DNA of 64,000 nucleotides from Alphaproteobacteria bacterium (GCA_021774335.1 JAJFJD010000023.1:1-64000), one strand, 5' to 3'; shown: positions 46,662-57,350, numbered from the stretch's first letter. A program made the numbers and translations. Notes: generated from the sequence alone by a model not told the origin.

Positions 46662-48129
46662 GATCGATCATCCGGATGCCGCGCTGCTCACGGTTGAGCA
46701 GATGTACGCCGCCGATGCAGCCGCCGCCGCGGGCGGTGTGTCGAGTCTTGCGCTGATGGAAGCAGCCGGGGCAGGCGTCGCCGAAGCGGTCATGGGGCTT
46801 GGTGATTCTCGGCAGGTCGTCGTGCTGTGTGGTCCGGGGAACAACGGCGGCGATGGGTTTGTTGCCGCACGACTGTTGCAGGACGCAGGCTGGCCCGTGC
46901 GCATTGCCTTGCTCGGCGACCGAGAGAGTTTGCAGGGCGATGCCCGTGCCAATGCCGACCGTTGGGACGGGGATGTTGAGGTGCTGGCGCCAAGTGTGTT
47001 CGACGGTGCTGAAATTGTCGTCGATGCGTTATTCGGCGCTGGCCTGACGCGGCCCGTCGACGGTGTCGTCGCGGAAGTCATTCGGAATATTGGCGACCGA
47101 CGTTGCGTCGCCGTCGACGTCCCGAGCGGCGTGCATGGCGACAGCGGTGCGGTCCTTGGCGTCGCGCCGCAGGCCGATGTCACGGTCACCTTCTTCCGGC
47201 GTAAGCCCGGGCATATGCTTCTACCGGGCCGGATGCTGTGCGGACGGGTGATCACGGTCGATATCGGGATTCCCGATACGGTGTTGGATGATATCGCGCC
47301 GGCGCAGGCTGCAAATCGGCCGGGGCTCTGGTTGCCGAAGCTGCCCATAGCGCGCCTGGATCAGCATAAATACGACCGCGGTCACGCAATGATCAGCGGC
47401 GGACCTTTGATGACCGGAGCTGCGCGCCTGGCGGCACGCGCTGCGTTACGGGCAGGTGCAGGAATCGTGTCCGTCGCCGTGCCGATCGACAACGCCGTGG
47501 TCTACAAAGTGTCGCTCGTCGGCGTGATAGTCCAACCGGTCCGCGATACCGCAGGATACGCCGAAGTGATCGAGGACAAGCGGGTCAATGCCTGTCTGAT
47601 CGGGCCCGGGAACGGTGTTTCCGGACCGACGCGCGAGCATGCCTTGGCCGCGCTCCGTACGGAGAAGGCGGTCATCCTCGACGCGGACGCGCTGACCGTA
47701 TTCGAGGATGCGCGCGACTTGCTGTTTTCGCATATCAAGGGGCCGTGCCTTTTGACCCCACACGCGGGTGAATTCGCGCGTTTGTTCGACAGCACTGGAG
47801 ACAAAATGTCCGACGCCCGAGCTGCCGCCGAGAAGTCCGGTGCCGTCGTGTTGCTGAAAGGCGCTGATACCGTGATCGCGGCGCCGGACGGCCGGGTTGT
47901 TATCAACGACAATGCGCCGGCTGAACTGGCAACTGCCGGGGCAGGGGATGTCCTGGCCGGTATTGCCACTGGACTGATCGCCCAAGGCATGGATATCTTC
48001 GATGCCGCCTGTGCCGCCACGTGGATGCATGGCGCCGCGGCAGCCGCGTTCGGTCCTGGACTGATCGCGGAAGACTTGCCGGATATCTTACCGAAAGTGC
48101 TGCGGGCACTCCGTCCCCACAATGACTAA
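46654..48129 (+). CDS. nnr: Bifunctional NAD(P)H-hydrate epimerase/dehydratase
   Basis: A repair enzyme that turns damaged NAD(P)HX back to NAD(P)H. The N-terminal YjeF domain (about 1-215) epimerises (GPGNNGGDGFVAARLL near 60, VDVPSGVHGDSG near 152), and the C-terminal carbohydrate-kinase-like domain dehydrates with ADP or ATP (GPGNGVSG near 318, LTPHAGEFARLF, TAGAGDVLAGIATG near 427). 491 aa is normal for the fused form. GTG start overlaps the previous gene, and its stop overlaps the malonyl-CoA decarboxylase start by 8 bp. Confidence 0.94.
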   Translation: MGRIDHPDAALLTVEQMYAADAAAAAGGVSSLALMEAAGAGVAEAVMGLGDSRQVVVLCGPGNNGGDGFVAARLLQDAGWPVRIALLGDRESLQGDARANADRWDGDVEVLAPSVFDGAEIVVDALFGAGLTRPVDGVVAEVIRNIGDRRCVAVDVPSGVHGDSGAVLGVAPQADVTVTFFRRKPGHMLLPGRMLCGRVITVDIGIPDTVLDDIAPAQAANRPGLWLPKLPIARLDQHKYDRGHAMISGGPLMTGAARLAARAALRAGAGIVSVAVPIDNAVVYKVSLVGVIVQPVRDTAGYAEVIEDKRVNACLIGPGNGVSGPTREHALAALRTEKAVILDADALTVFEDARDLLFSHIKGPCLLTPHAGEFARLFDSTGDKMSDARAAAEKSGAVVLLKGADTVIAAPDGRVVINDNAPAELATAGAGDVLAGIATGLIAQGMDIFDAACAATWMHGAAAAAFGPGLIAEDLPDILPKVLRALRPHND

Positions 48130-49588
48130 GCAGGATATGCAAGCAGAACAGAAGAAAGAGGCCGCCGAGCCGACGCAAACTGCCGTCCGGTCGCAGGGAT
48201 CGTTTTTGGACCGGACGCTGGTTCGGCTGGTAAATCTGTGGCGCGACGTCTCCGATACGGTCACCGGTACGGTCGATGCCGGCCTATCGGCGGAAGGCGA
48301 CATCCGCCGCTTGCGCGACCAGATGCAGGCCTGTCTCGAAGGTCGCGGCGGCGAAGTGTCCGCTCGTGCCCGGGCGGCGGGCCTCGGCCGAACCTATCTC
48401 AGCCTGGACGAGCTTGGACGGGAACGGTTTCTGCGGTTGCTCGCCGGTGCGTTCGACGCCGATCGCACAGAGATTGACGCGGCGGTCGCGGCACTGCAGG
48501 AGGCCGGTCCGGATGATCGTCCAAAGGCTGAGTCGACGCTGCGGGCGGCGCTGGAAGCGCCGCGAACGCGTCTCCTGACCCAATTCAACGCATTGCCGCA
48601 AGGCGTGAAGTTCCTGGTCGACCTGCGGGCAGACCTGATGGCGCATGCGCGCAAGGACGCGACGCTGGCGTCGCTCGACGAAGATTTACGACGGTTGCTC
48701 GAGTCCTGGTTCGATATTGGTTTCCTCGATCTGCGGCGCATGACTTGGGACGCGCCGGCGGCGTTGCTGGAAAAGCTGATCGCCTATGAGGCGGTGCACG
48801 AAATTCGGAGCTGGGAGGACCTGAAGAACCGGCTGGATTCAGACCGCCGCTGCTTTGCCTTCTTCCATCCCCGGATGCCGGACGAGCCGCTGATCTTCGT
48901 GGAAGTGGCGCTGGTCGATGGCATGGCCGACAATATTCACGATCTGCTCGATGAGAAGGCGCCGCTCGTCGATCCGGCCCGCAACGCGGACACCGCGATC
49001 TTCTATTCGATTTCAAACGCCCAGCGCGGGCTTGGCGGGATCAGTTTCGGCGGATTCCTTATTAAGCGCGTCGTCGACCTGCTTACGACCGAGTATCCCG
49101 GCCTCAAGACCTTCGCGACGTTGTCGCCGATACCGGGCTTCCGCCGCTGGTTAAGTCGCGAGATCGAGGCGGGGCGCACCCCGCTGACACCTGCCGAGGC
49201 CGATGCCATCTGTCAGGTGACTGGATTCGAGGAACCGAACGATGCGTTGACGCGGGCGCTCGATGCCGAGCATTGGCATCAGGACGAACACATGATCGAG
49301 GCATTGCGCGGGCCGCTGATGCGTCTTTCCGCCGAGTATCTCGTCAATGAGAAACGCCGGGGCACGCGGGCCGTGGATCCGGTGGCGCATTTTCATCTGA
49401 CGAATGGCGCCCGGGTCGAACGGCTCAACTGGCTGGGTGATACGACAGCCAATGGCATGGCTCGTTCTGCGGGCATGATGGTCAACTATCTCTACGTGTC
49501 CGATCGAATCGAAGAGAATCATGAGTCCTATACCGGCGAGGGGCGGGTTACCGCTTCCTCAAGCGTGACACGTTTGCTAAAAAGTTAG
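48122..49588 (+). CDS. Malonyl-CoA decarboxylase
   Basis: A 488-aa malonyl-CoA decarboxylase (MCD fold), which makes acetyl-CoA and CO2. The N-terminal helical domain is followed by the GNAT-like catalytic domain with CFAFFHPRMPDEPLIFVEVAL, ADTAIFYSISNAQRGLGGISFGGFLIK, FATLSPIPGFRRWL and the conserved end HFHLTNGA. The catalytic Ser/His region is visible in these motifs. No MatB or MatC is adjacent. Translation is probably coupled to the NAD(P)HX repair gene. Confidence 0.94.
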   Translation: MTKQDMQAEQKKEAAEPTQTAVRSQGSFLDRTLVRLVNLWRDVSDTVTGTVDAGLSAEGDIRRLRDQMQACLEGRGGEVSARARAAGLGRTYLSLDELGRERFLRLLAGAFDADRTEIDAAVAALQEAGPDDRPKAESTLRAALEAPRTRLLTQFNALPQGVKFLVDLRADLMAHARKDATLASLDEDLRRLLESWFDIGFLDLRRMTWDAPAALLEKLIAYEAVHEIRSWEDLKNRLDSDRRCFAFFHPRMPDEPLIFVEVALVDGMADNIHDLLDEKAPLVDPARNADTAIFYSISNAQRGLGGISFGGFLIKRVVDLLTTEYPGLKTFATLSPIPGFRRWLSREIEAGRTPLTPAEADAICQVTGFEEPNDALTRALDAEHWHQDEHMIEALRGPLMRLSAEYLVNEKRRGTRAVDPVAHFHLTNGARVERLNWLGDTTANGMARSAGMMVNYLYVSDRIEENHESYTGEGRVTASSSVTRLLKS

Positions 49589-49754
49589 GGACGGCGAACC
49601 GTCGTCAATAACCGAAGCTGGCATTGAATTGGCTTCGCAGCACGGGGAACGAGGTGTGGGGCCTGAAATCAATCTGAGTGGTCGGACCCAGGCGGCATTG
49701 GTAGGGTTCCGGGGAAGCGAACGTGCTAGCACGTTCTTTCGGCGTGGCCGGCAT

Positions 49755-49979
49755 ATGGAATACATCCGGCGCGGCATGAAATTTCGCAGGATAAAGTCGG
49801 ATAAATCGATCGAAACGGCACAGGTGTTGTCCGTCGTTCTGGACGGGCTAAGCATTTCGCACGTGCGTTATGAGATCAATTTGGAGCGGCCGAACAAGAT
49901 CGCGACATTCCGGGACGGACCTCGGATTCTCGCGCTTTCGGCCTTTACCAAGACCTATCGGGAACGCGTTCCTAATTAG
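49755..49979 (+). CDS. Small conserved hypothetical protein
   Basis: A 74-aa protein (MEYIRRGMKFRRIKSDK..., then GPRILALSAFTKTYRERV). It resembles short conserved proteins in Rhodospirillales that I have no function for. The ATG at 49755 was chosen over an upstream TTG frame. It is followed by tRNA-Leu. Confidence 0.65.
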   Translation: MEYIRRGMKFRRIKSDKSIETAQVLSVVLDGLSISHVRYEINLERPNKIATFRDGPRILALSAFTKTYRERVPN

Positions 49980-50111
49980 AGGACGCGTGACGGCGCTTCT
50001 GGCAATGGTGTCATAGGCCGCGATAAGATTGCCGATCGTCCGCTTGGCCAGCTTGACCATAGGGATTCCGCTACTTATACAGGAGCGCCCTTCGGGGCCG
50101 TGCCACGGCTT

Positions 50112-50196
50112 GCGGGCGTGGCGGAACTGGTAGACGCGCGGGTTTTAGGTACCCGTGGAGTAATCCGTGGGGGTTCGAGTCCCTCCGCCCGCACCA
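50112..50196 (+). tRNA. tRNA-Leu (TAG anticodon)
   Basis: An 85-nt tRNA with a long variable arm, acceptor GCGGGCG paired with CGCCCGC, T loop GGTTCGAGTCC and encoded CCA. The anticodon loop TTTAGGT gives TAG, so it reads CUA/CUN leucine codons. Confidence 0.97.
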
Positions 50197-50288
50197 GCGG
50201 GACTGGCCGGATCGGCCATTAGCCGTGCCGAATTGAAGGAACGCGGGACAAACATCTATTTCAAAACCCGAGAAAGTGGGTCGACGTT

Positions 50289-51812
50289 ATGCAGGTAACC
50301 GAAACAAAAAATGAGGGCTTGAGCCGCGAATTCGCGATCTCTGTCCCGGCAGCGGATATTGAAGATCGGGTAGCGGCTCGCCTAGCGGAGCTTGTTGGGC
50401 AGGTCAATATTCCGGGCTTCAGACCCGGCAAAGTTCCCGTGAAGCTGATCCGCCAACGCTATGGCGACGCTGTTAAGGGCGAAGTTCTACAGGCGGCCGT
50501 TGCCGAAACAACGTCCAAGGCACTAGCGGACCGCGAGCTGCAGCCTGCGATGCAGCCGAAGATCGAGGTGACGAATTTCGAGGACGGCAAGGATCTCGAA
50601 TTTACGATTGCCGTCGACATCCTGCCGGTGATCGACCCCGTGGATTTCCGGACGATTGAACTCGAGAATTTGACTGCGGATGTCGAGGATTCCCAGATCG
50701 ACGAGGCGTTGGAGCGGATGGCCGAGGATTTCGGCAAGACCGAGCCGATCGCCAAGGCTCGAAAGAGCAAGGAAGGCGACACGGTCGTCATCGATTTCGA
50801 AGGATTCGTCGATGGTACCGCGTTCGATGGCGGGAAGGGCGAGGACTATCACTTGGAGCTTGGCAGCTCCCGCTTCATCCCCGGTTTCGAGACGCAACTC
50901 GTCGGTGCTAACGCTGGCGACCATGTGAAGGTCGAGGTGACCTTCCCCGAGGGTTACGGCAATGCCGAGTTGGCGGGCAAGGACGGCACCTTCGAGGTCG
51001 ACGTCAAGGAAATCCGCGAGAAGGTCAAGAGCACGATCGACGACGAGTTCGCCAAATCGATGGGGTTGGACGGTGTCGACACCCTGCGGACGCAGGTCAA
51101 AGAACGGCTTCAGGCCGATTACGGCAACGTGTCGCGCGAGCGGTTGAAGCGTCAATTGCTTGACAAGCTCGACGAATCACATGAATTCGATGCCCCCGTG
51201 GGCATGGTCGATGCGGAACTTGAATCGATCTGGAACCAATTCGAAGCGGCCCGTAAGAACGATGAACTGGACCCGGAAGACAAAGACAAGACCGATGACG
51301 AAATTCGCGACGAATTCCGTACGATCGCCCAGCGCCGCGTTCGGCTTGGTCTGTTGTTGGCTGCGGTCGGACAGCGCAACAACATAGAGGTGTCGCAAGA
51401 AGAGATGAACCGGGCTCTGATCCGCCAGGCGCAGAACTTCCCAGGACAAGAACGGCAGATCATCGAAACCTATCAGAAAAACGAGAACTTGATGGCGAGC
51501 CTTCGCGCCCCCATCTTCGAGGACAAGGTCGTCGACTTTATCCTCGAACTTGCGAAGGTCACCGACCGGAGCGTCAGTATTGACGATCTGATGAAGGACC
51601 CGGACGAGGACGCGGCAGCGGAAGAGAAACCCAAGGGGGGCGCCAAACGGCCGGCCGCGAAGAAAAAACCGGCCAGCACGGCCAAGGCGAAGAGCGACGC
51701 CAAATCGGCGCCTAAGGCTAAAGCTAAAGCGGCAGCAAAGCCCAAGGCAGCGCCTAAGACGAAGGCAGCACCGAAGGCGAAGGCGAAGCCTAAGGCGAAA
51801 ACAAAAGAGTAG
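50289..51812 (+). CDS. tig: Trigger factor, with a long basic C-terminal tail
   Basis: A ribosome-bound chaperone and prolyl isomerase. N-terminal ribosome-binding domain (signature GFRPGKVP near 43), FKBP-like PPIase domain (about 155-245, FEGFVDGTAFDGGKGEDY) and helical C-terminal domain. 507 aa is longer than the usual 430-450 because of a tail of about 60 residues made almost only of Lys, Ala and Pro (from about 445). It starts the tig-clpP-clpX-lon order typical of the group. Confidence 0.97.
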   Translation: MQVTETKNEGLSREFAISVPAADIEDRVAARLAELVGQVNIPGFRPGKVPVKLIRQRYGDAVKGEVLQAAVAETTSKALADRELQPAMQPKIEVTNFEDGKDLEFTIAVDILPVIDPVDFRTIELENLTADVEDSQIDEALERMAEDFGKTEPIAKARKSKEGDTVVIDFEGFVDGTAFDGGKGEDYHLELGSSRFIPGFETQLVGANAGDHVKVEVTFPEGYGNAELAGKDGTFEVDVKEIREKVKSTIDDEFAKSMGLDGVDTLRTQVKERLQADYGNVSRERLKRQLLDKLDESHEFDAPVGMVDAELESIWNQFEAARKNDELDPEDKDKTDDEIRDEFRTIAQRRVRLGLLLAAVGQRNNIEVSQEEMNRALIRQAQNFPGQERQIIETYQKNENLMASLRAPIFEDKVVDFILELAKVTDRSVSIDDLMKDPDEDAAAEEKPKGGAKRPAAKKKPASTAKAKSDAKSAPKAKAKAAAKPKAAPKTKAAPKAKAKPKAKTKE

Positions 51813-51863
51813 TCCGACAGAGGCCCGTTCAGGGCGGCAGGCAACAGGCTAGGATAGGCATTA

Positions 51864-52535
51864 ATGAACGATCCGATTGATACATACATGAATTCGCTGG
51901 TTCCGATGGTCGTTGAACAGACCAATCGCGGCGAGCGCGCCTATGACATTTTCTCGCGCTTGCTGAAAGAGCGGATTATTTTCCTGACGGGACCGGTCAA
52001 CGACGGCGTCGCAAGTTTGATTAACGCGCAATTGCTGTATTTGGAGTCGGAGAATCCGAACAAGGATATTTCTTTCTACATCAATTCGCCGGGCGGAATC
52101 GTGACCTCCGGGTTGTCGATTTACGATACGATGCAATATATCCGGTCTGACGTTTCGACCGTGTGCGTCGGTCAGGCGGCGTCGATGGGATCCTTGCTGC
52201 TTTGCTGCGGTGCGGCCGGAAAGCGCTACTCGTTGCCCAACAGCCGGATCATGCTGCATCAGCCGTCCGGAGGTTTTCAGGGACAAGCGACGGATATCGA
52301 AATTCATGCCCGGGAAATCCTCAATCTCCGCGCCCGGCTAAACGAGATTTACGTCTCTCATACGGGGCAGGATTTGAAGGCGGTTGAAAACGCTTTGGAA
52401 CGGGACAACTTCCTGGCGCCGGATGAGGCTAAGAAATTCGGCCTGATCGATGAAGTGGTTACCAGCCGGCCGGATGCGACCGATGGTGGCCCGGATGCGG
52501 CAAAGGATGACGGCGGCAAGAAGGGTGATGACTAA
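51864..52535 (+). CDS. clpP: ATP-dependent Clp protease proteolytic subunit
   Basis: A 223-aa serine peptidase that forms the ClpP tetradecamer. Catalytic triad: S107 in QAASMGS, H132 in MLHQPSGG and D181 in ERDNF. A Gly/Asp/Lys-rich C-terminal extension (after about 205) exceeds the normal 195-210 aa. It works with ClpX encoded next; 216 bp separate them. Confidence 0.98.
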   Translation: MNDPIDTYMNSLVPMVVEQTNRGERAYDIFSRLLKERIIFLTGPVNDGVASLINAQLLYLESENPNKDISFYINSPGGIVTSGLSIYDTMQYIRSDVSTVCVGQAASMGSLLLCCGAAGKRYSLPNSRIMLHQPSGGFQGQATDIEIHAREILNLRARLNEIYVSHTGQDLKAVENALERDNFLAPDEAKKFGLIDEVVTSRPDATDGGPDAAKDDGGKKGDD

Positions 52536-52751
52536 GACATTGAAAGTGATGTAGTTAACCAATCGATCGGGGGCGATGATTTTGCCGCGGCACGCTCGTG
52601 ACAATGTGTGATATGTCAAGCACCCCTTCAGTATGGTTTATTTAGGTTTAATTGTTTTTCAATGTCTGTCTGTCAGGTTTTTCGAATGTCGATATTTGTT
52701 GCGATTGGCTAATATGTTGGGGCGAAAGCCTCCAGAACGAAAGACTAAAAC

Positions 52752-54017
52752 ATGAGTAAGACTGGCTCCGGCGATACCAAGAACACCCTGTATTGCTCTT
52801 TCTGCGGAAAGAGCCAGCACGAGGTTCGCAAGCTTATTGCCGGCCCGACCGTGTTCATCTGCGATGAATGCGTCGAGTTGTGCATGGACATCATCAAGGA
52901 AGACCACAAGGCGACGATTTCGAAATCTCGCGATGGTGTTCCGACCCCGCGGGAAATCCGCAAGGTCCTTGATGACTATGTCATTGGCCAGAACCATGCG
53001 AAGCGCGTTCTGTCGGTAGCCGTTCACAACCACTACAAGCGCCTGGCGCACGACAACAAGAATAACGACGTCGAGTTGGCGAAATCCAACATCCTGCTGA
53101 TCGGCCCGACCGGTTGCGGCAAGACTCTGTTGGCGCAGACGCTGGCGCGAATCCTCGATGTCCCGTTCACCATGGCCGACGCGACGACGTTGACCGAAGC
53201 CGGCTATGTCGGCGAAGACGTCGAAAACATTATCCTGAAGCTGCTGCAGTCCGCGGACTACAACGTCGAGCGGGCCCAGCGCGGTATTGTCTATATCGAT
53301 GAAGTCGACAAGATCAGCCGCAAGTCGGACAACCCGTCGATCACGCGCGACGTGTCGGGCGAAGGCGTGCAGCAAGCGCTGCTCAAAATTATGGAAGGCA
53401 CCGTCGCCAGTGTCCCGCCGCAAGGGGGACGCAAGCATCCGCAACAGGAATTCCTGCAGGTCGATACGACCAACATCCTGTTCATCTGCGGTGGCGCTTT
53501 CGCCGGCCTCGAAAAGATCATTTCCCAGCGCGGCAAGGGCTCGTCGATTGGCTTTGGCGCCGATGTGCGCGGCCCGGAAGATCGTCAGATCGGCGAATTG
53601 CTGCAGGCCGTGGAGCCCGAGGATCTGCTGAAGTTCGGTCTGATCCCTGAATTCGTTGGCCGGCTTCCTGTTCTGGCCACCTTGTCCGATCTGGATGAGG
53701 ATGCCCTGGTCGAAATTCTGTCCCGCCCGCGCAACGCGCTGGTTAAGCAGTATCAGCGCCTGTTCGAGATGGAAGGCGTGCAGATCGAATTCCTCGACGA
53801 TGCGCTACGCGCGATCGCGCAAAAGGCGATTCTGCGTAAGACGGGCGCTCGCGGATTGCGGTCGATTTTAGAATCGATTCTGTTGGATTCGATGTATGAG
53901 CTGCCTGGACTCGAGGGTGTTGAAGAGATTGTCATCAATCGCGAAGTCGTCGATGGCAACTCGAAACCCCTGCATATCTATGCCGATCGGCGAGAGGACA
54001 CGGGCCAGAGCGCCTAG
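52752..54017 (+). CDS. clpX: ATP-dependent Clp protease ATP-binding subunit
   Basis: A 421-aa AAA+ unfoldase. The zinc-binding domain has C15, C18, C37 and C40; the Walker A GPTGCGKT is at 118-125, the Walker B is [10 protein letters not shown] near 180, and the sensor/arginine-finger region follows. RBS is weak (about CCTCCAG) upstream. The neighbours clpP and lon confirm it. Confidence 0.98.
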   Translation: MSKTGSGDTKNTLYCSFCGKSQHEVRKLIAGPTVFICDECVELCMDIIKEDHKATISKSRDGVPTPREIRKVLDDYVIGQNHAKRVLSVAVHNHYKRLAHDNKNNDVELAKSNILLIGPTGCGKTLLAQTLARILDVPFTMADATTLTEAGYVGEDVENIILKLLQSADYNVERAQRGIVYIDEVDKISRKSDNPSITRDVSGEGVQQALLKIMEGTVASVPPQGGRKHPQQEFLQVDTTNILFICGGAFAGLEKIISQRGKGSSIGFGADVRGPEDRQIGELLQAVEPEDLLKFGLIPEFVGRLPVLATLSDLDEDALVEILSRPRNALVKQYQRLFEMEGVQIEFLDDALRAIAQKAILRKTGARGLRSILESILLDSMYELPGLEGVEEIVINREVVDGNSKPLHIYADRREDTGQSA

Positions 54018-54031
54018 TCCGCCACAACGGG

Positions 54032-54060
54032 CTTGATTGTCCCAAATAACATCGCCATCT
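54032..54060 (+). promoter_or_regulatory. Candidate heat-shock (RpoH) promoter of lon
   Basis: CTTGAT at 54032-54037 and CGCCATCT at 54053-54060, 15 bp apart, are close to the sigma-32 consensus CTTGAA-N13-15-CCCCATNT, in the 97-bp gap before lon. lon is a classical heat-shock gene. Not verified. Confidence 0.45.
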
Positions 54061-54114
54061 ATTGTCTTACGCGATTTTCCGCCGCTTAGGCGGTCCACGT
54101 CTGGATGAGGTTGT

Positions 54115-56529
54115 ATGTTGGACTTGACCCGAGGTCAGATTTATCCGGTTTTGCCGCTGCGTGACATCGTAGTGTTCCCGCACATGATCGTGCCGCTTTT
54201 CGTCGGCCGCGAGAAGTCTGTGCGCGCGCTCGAAGATGTTATGGCGGACGACAAGCAGATTTTGCTCGTCACGCAGAAGAATGCGGCGCAAGACGATCCG
54301 ACCCCAGGCGATATCTACATGATGGGAACCGTCGCCACGGTGTTACAGCTTCTGAAGCTGCCGGATGGCACGGTCAAGGTTCTGGTCGAGGGCAATCAGC
54401 GCGCGCGTATCGACAGCTTCGTCGACCATGCGGATTTCTTCCAGGCCAATGCGGTACTGATCGAAGACGATGTCGAGAGCCAGCAGGAACTGGAAGCGCT
54501 CAGCCGCGCCGTCGTGGGCGAGTTCGAGCAATACATCAAGCTGAATAAGAAAGTGCCGCCTGAAGTGCTGATCTCGGTCAATCAGATCGAGGATCCGGGT
54601 AAGCTGGCCGATACAGTCGCGCAGCACCTGACGCTTAAGATTGCCGACAAGCAGGCCTTGCTGGAAGTCGACAAGATCGGTGAGCGACTGGAACGCGTTT
54701 ACTCCTTCATGGAAGGCGAGATCGGCGTGATGCAGGTCGAAAAGCGCATCCGCAACCGCGTCAAACGCCAGATGGAGAAGACCCAGCGCGAGTATTATTT
54801 GAACGAACAGCTCAAGGCGATCCAAAAGGAATTGGGCGAGGGCGAGGACGGTAAGGACGAACTCGCCGAGATCGAAGAGAAGATCAAGAAGACCAAGCTT
54901 TCGAAGGAAGCCCGAGAAAAAGCGCAGGCTGAGATGAAGAAGCTGCGCTCGATGAGTCCGATGTCGGCGGAGGCAACGGTCGTCCGCAATTATCTCGACT
55001 GGATTTTGTGCATTCCTTGGAAGAAGCGCACGAAGATCAAGCGTGACCTGAACGAGGCGCTTCGTGTCCTCGACGAGGACCATTACGGTCTCGACAAGGT
55101 CAAGGAACGGTTGATCGAGTATCTCGCCGTGCAGCACCGGATGCGCAAGGTGAAAGGCCCGATTCTCTGCCTCGTGGGACCGCCGGGTGTTGGTAAGACA
55201 TCGCTAGGCAAATCCATGGCGCGCGCGACCGGCCGCAAATTCGTCCGTATGTCGCTCGGCGGCGTGCGGGACGAAGCCGAGGTACGCGGCCATCGCCGGA
55301 CCTATATCGGATCGATGCCCGGTAAGGTCATTCAGGGCATGAAGAAAGCCAAATCTTCGAACCCGCTGTTCTTGCTCGACGAAATCGACAAGCTCGGTGC
55401 GGACTGGCGCGGCGACCCGTCGTCGGCGCTGCTGGAAGTACTCGATCCGGAACAGAACAGCACGTTCAACGACCATTACCTTGAGGTCGACTATGATCTT
55501 AGTGACGTAATGTTCGTGACGACCGCCAATACGCTGCGGATGCCGCAGCCGCTGATGGACCGCATGGAGATCATCCGCATTCCCGGCTACACCGAGGATG
55601 AAAAGGTTGAGATCGCGAAACGCCATCTTATCGCCAAGCAGGTCAAAGAGACCGGCCTCAAGGATGAAGAGTGGTCGATTTCCGATGAAGCCCTGCGCGA
55701 TCTGATTCGCTATTACACCCGCGAGGCCGGGGTCCGTAATCTTGAGCGCGAGATTGCGAACCTGGCGCGGAAGGCGATCAAGGAAATCCTCATGAAAGAG
55801 GATGTCGTGAAGGTTCGCCTGACTCTCAAGAATATTGAGAAATATGCCGGTGTCCGCAAATTCCGCTTCGGCCAGCTCGAGGAGGAAAATCTGGTCGGTG
55901 TCGTGACCGGACTTGCCTGGACCGAAGTCGGCGGCGAGTTGCTTACCATTGAATCGGTGATCCTGCCGGGTAAGGGAAAGATCATCCGGACCGGCAAGCT
56001 CGGCGATGTCATGCTGGAATCGGTGCAGGCGGCGGAAAGCTACGTCAAGAGCCGTGCCCCGTCCTTCGGCATCAAACCGACCCAGTTCGAGAAGATCGAC
56101 ATTCACGTCCATGTGCCTGAGGGCGCGACCCCAAAGGACGGCCCGTCGGCCGGAACTGCGATGGTCACGACGATCGTGTCGGTCCTAACCGGCATTCCGA
56201 TCCGCAAGGATGTTGCCATGACCGGCGAAATTACCCTGCGCGGCCGGGTCCTCCCGATCGGTGGCCTGAAAGAGAAATTGCTTGCGGCGTTGCGCGGCGG
56301 CTTGAAGACGGTCTTGATTCCGCAGGATAATGTTAAGGATTTGGCGGAAATTCCCGACAATGTGAAGCGTAATATCGAAATCATCCCGGTCGCTACCGTC
56401 GATGAAGTTATCGAGAACGCGCTTGAGGAGCCCGTGAAACCGATCGAGTGGGGCCCCGAGTCGGAGTCGGTAGAGCCGGTTCAGTCTACGCAAACGGAGG
56501 GCGATCTCAGTGGAGTTACTACTCACTGA
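54115..56529 (+). CDS. lon: Endopeptidase La
   Basis: A cytosolic AAA+ protease of 804 aa. The N-terminal LON domain ([20 protein letters not shown]) is followed by a coiled coil (about 190-280), Walker [10 protein letters not shown] near 350, and the Ser-Lys protease domain with S678 (KDGPSAG) and K721 (GGLKEK). A short C-terminal Glu/Ser tail ends the protein. Co-directional with clpX, 97 bp away. Confidence 0.98.
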   Translation: MLDLTRGQIYPVLPLRDIVVFPHMIVPLFVGREKSVRALEDVMADDKQILLVTQKNAAQDDPTPGDIYMMGTVATVLQLLKLPDGTVKVLVEGNQRARIDSFVDHADFFQANAVLIEDDVESQQELEALSRAVVGEFEQYIKLNKKVPPEVLISVNQIEDPGKLADTVAQHLTLKIADKQALLEVDKIGERLERVYSFMEGEIGVMQVEKRIRNRVKRQMEKTQREYYLNEQLKAIQKELGEGEDGKDELAEIEEKIKKTKLSKEAREKAQAEMKKLRSMSPMSAEATVVRNYLDWILCIPWKKRTKIKRDLNEALRVLDEDHYGLDKVKERLIEYLAVQHRMRKVKGPILCLVGPPGVGKTSLGKSMARATGRKFVRMSLGGVRDEAEVRGHRRTYIGSMPGKVIQGMKKAKSSNPLFLLDEIDKLGADWRGDPSSALLEVLDPEQNSTFNDHYLEVDYDLSDVMFVTTANTLRMPQPLMDRMEIIRIPGYTEDEKVEIAKRHLIAKQVKETGLKDEEWSISDEALRDLIRYYTREAGVRNLEREIANLARKAIKEILMKEDVVKVRLTLKNIEKYAGVRKFRFGQLEEENLVGVVTGLAWTEVGGELLTIESVILPGKGKIIRTGKLGDVMLESVQAAESYVKSRAPSFGIKPTQFEKIDIHVHVPEGATPKDGPSAGTAMVTTIVSVLTGIPIRKDVAMTGEITLRGRVLPIGGLKEKLLAALRGGLKTVLIPQDNVKDLAEIPDNVKRNIEIIPVATVDEVIENALEEPVKPIEWGPESESVEPVQSTQTEGDLSGVTTH

Positions 56530-56534
56530 GTAGT
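56518..56534 (+). repeat. Inverted repeat overlapping the lon stop codon
   Basis: ACTACTC (56518-56524) pairs with GAGTAGT (56528-56534), loop ACT; the stop TGA lies inside. No clear T-run, so terminator activity is doubtful. Confidence 0.35.
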
Positions 56535-56622
56535 TCTACTTCGCCTGTGTTGCCAATTTCGCCTGTTGTGTGCCGATATGCATCAGGTTGGCAAAAAAGC
56601 TCGGTTTTCTGCGGGCGCGGCG

Positions 56623-56651
56623 TTGACTGCTAGCTCTTATCACAGATACAC
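56623..56651 (+). promoter_or_regulatory. Candidate sigma-70 promoter of hupB
   Basis: TTGACT (56623-56628), 17 bp, ATACAC (56646-56651), about 73 bp before the hupB start. A good -35 and a fair -10. Confidence 0.5.
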
Positions 56652-56723
56652 TCCCCGAACTTTCGCCTGGAAGTTTACATATCCTATCAACACTTTCCCT
56701 GGCCTTAAGAGGGGGGCTTTACC

Positions 56724-56996
56724 TTGAACAAGAACGATCTTGTTGCAGCAGTAGCTAACGATGCTGGCCTGTCCAAGGCAGATGCGGCGCGAGCCGTTGA
56801 TTCAGTATTCGATTCGATCACCGGTGCCTTGAAAACGGGCGGTGATGTTCGTTTGGTTGGCTTCGGCACTTTCAGCATCACAAATCGCAAGGCGTCCATT
56901 GGTCGCAACCCACGTACGGGTGAGCAGATCCAAATTCCTGCGTCCAAGCAGCCTAAGTTCAAGGCTGGTAAAGGACTCAAGGACTCCGTTAACTAA
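56724..56996 (+). CDS. hupB: DNA-binding protein HU (HU-beta)
   Basis: A 90-aa nucleoid protein with the HU signature GFGTFSITNRKASIGRNPRTGEQI (split over two strands) and basic C-terminus. The start codon is TTG with a strong GAGGGGGG site before it. HU binds DNA as a dimer and compacts it. Followed by a very strong terminator, so monocistronic. Confidence 0.97.
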   Translation: MNKNDLVAAVANDAGLSKADAARAVDSVFDSITGALKTGGDVRLVGFGTFSITNRKASIGRNPRTGEQIQIPASKQPKFKAGKGLKDSVN

Positions 56997-57016
56997 GACG
57001 TTTCGTAACAGTGTTC

Positions 57017-57061
57017 AAAGCCGGCCGCCGACGGTGTCGTGCGGCCGGCTTTGGTTTTTTC
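57017..57061 (+). terminator. Strong rho-independent terminator after hupB
   Basis: A 12-bp stem AAAGCCGGCCGC (57017-57028) with GCGGCCGGCTTT (57041-57052), then GG and a run of seven T to 57061. Confidence 0.95.
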
Positions 57062-57181
57062 GGTTCCCGTGATCGAAGCAATTAATTTGGCCGGTAACCG
57101 CATAAGGGCGGCAATGGCTTGCCATCCTTCGAGAAAAGCAGTACTTCACCATCGACTTTAAGGCCGGATCGGCCTTGGCGC

Positions 57182-57257
57182 GGGCGATTAGCTCAGCTGG
57201 GAGAGCACCTCGTTTACACCGAGGGGGTCGGCGGTTCGATCCCGTCATCGCCCACCA
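57182..57257 (+). tRNA. tRNA-Val (TAC anticodon)
   Basis: A 76-nt tRNA: acceptor GGGCGAT with ATCGCCC, D loop AGCTCAGCTGGGAGAGC, anticodon loop TTTACAC giving TAC, T arm GGCGGTTCGATCCCGTC, encoded CCA. Confidence 0.97.
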
Positions 57258-57350
57258 TTCCCGCCATTTTCGCCGCTGGACGGCGCTCACACCGCCGCGA
57301 TTAGCACTGAATTTAACATTTTGTTAGCTGTCTCTGCGCATCATCCCGTG

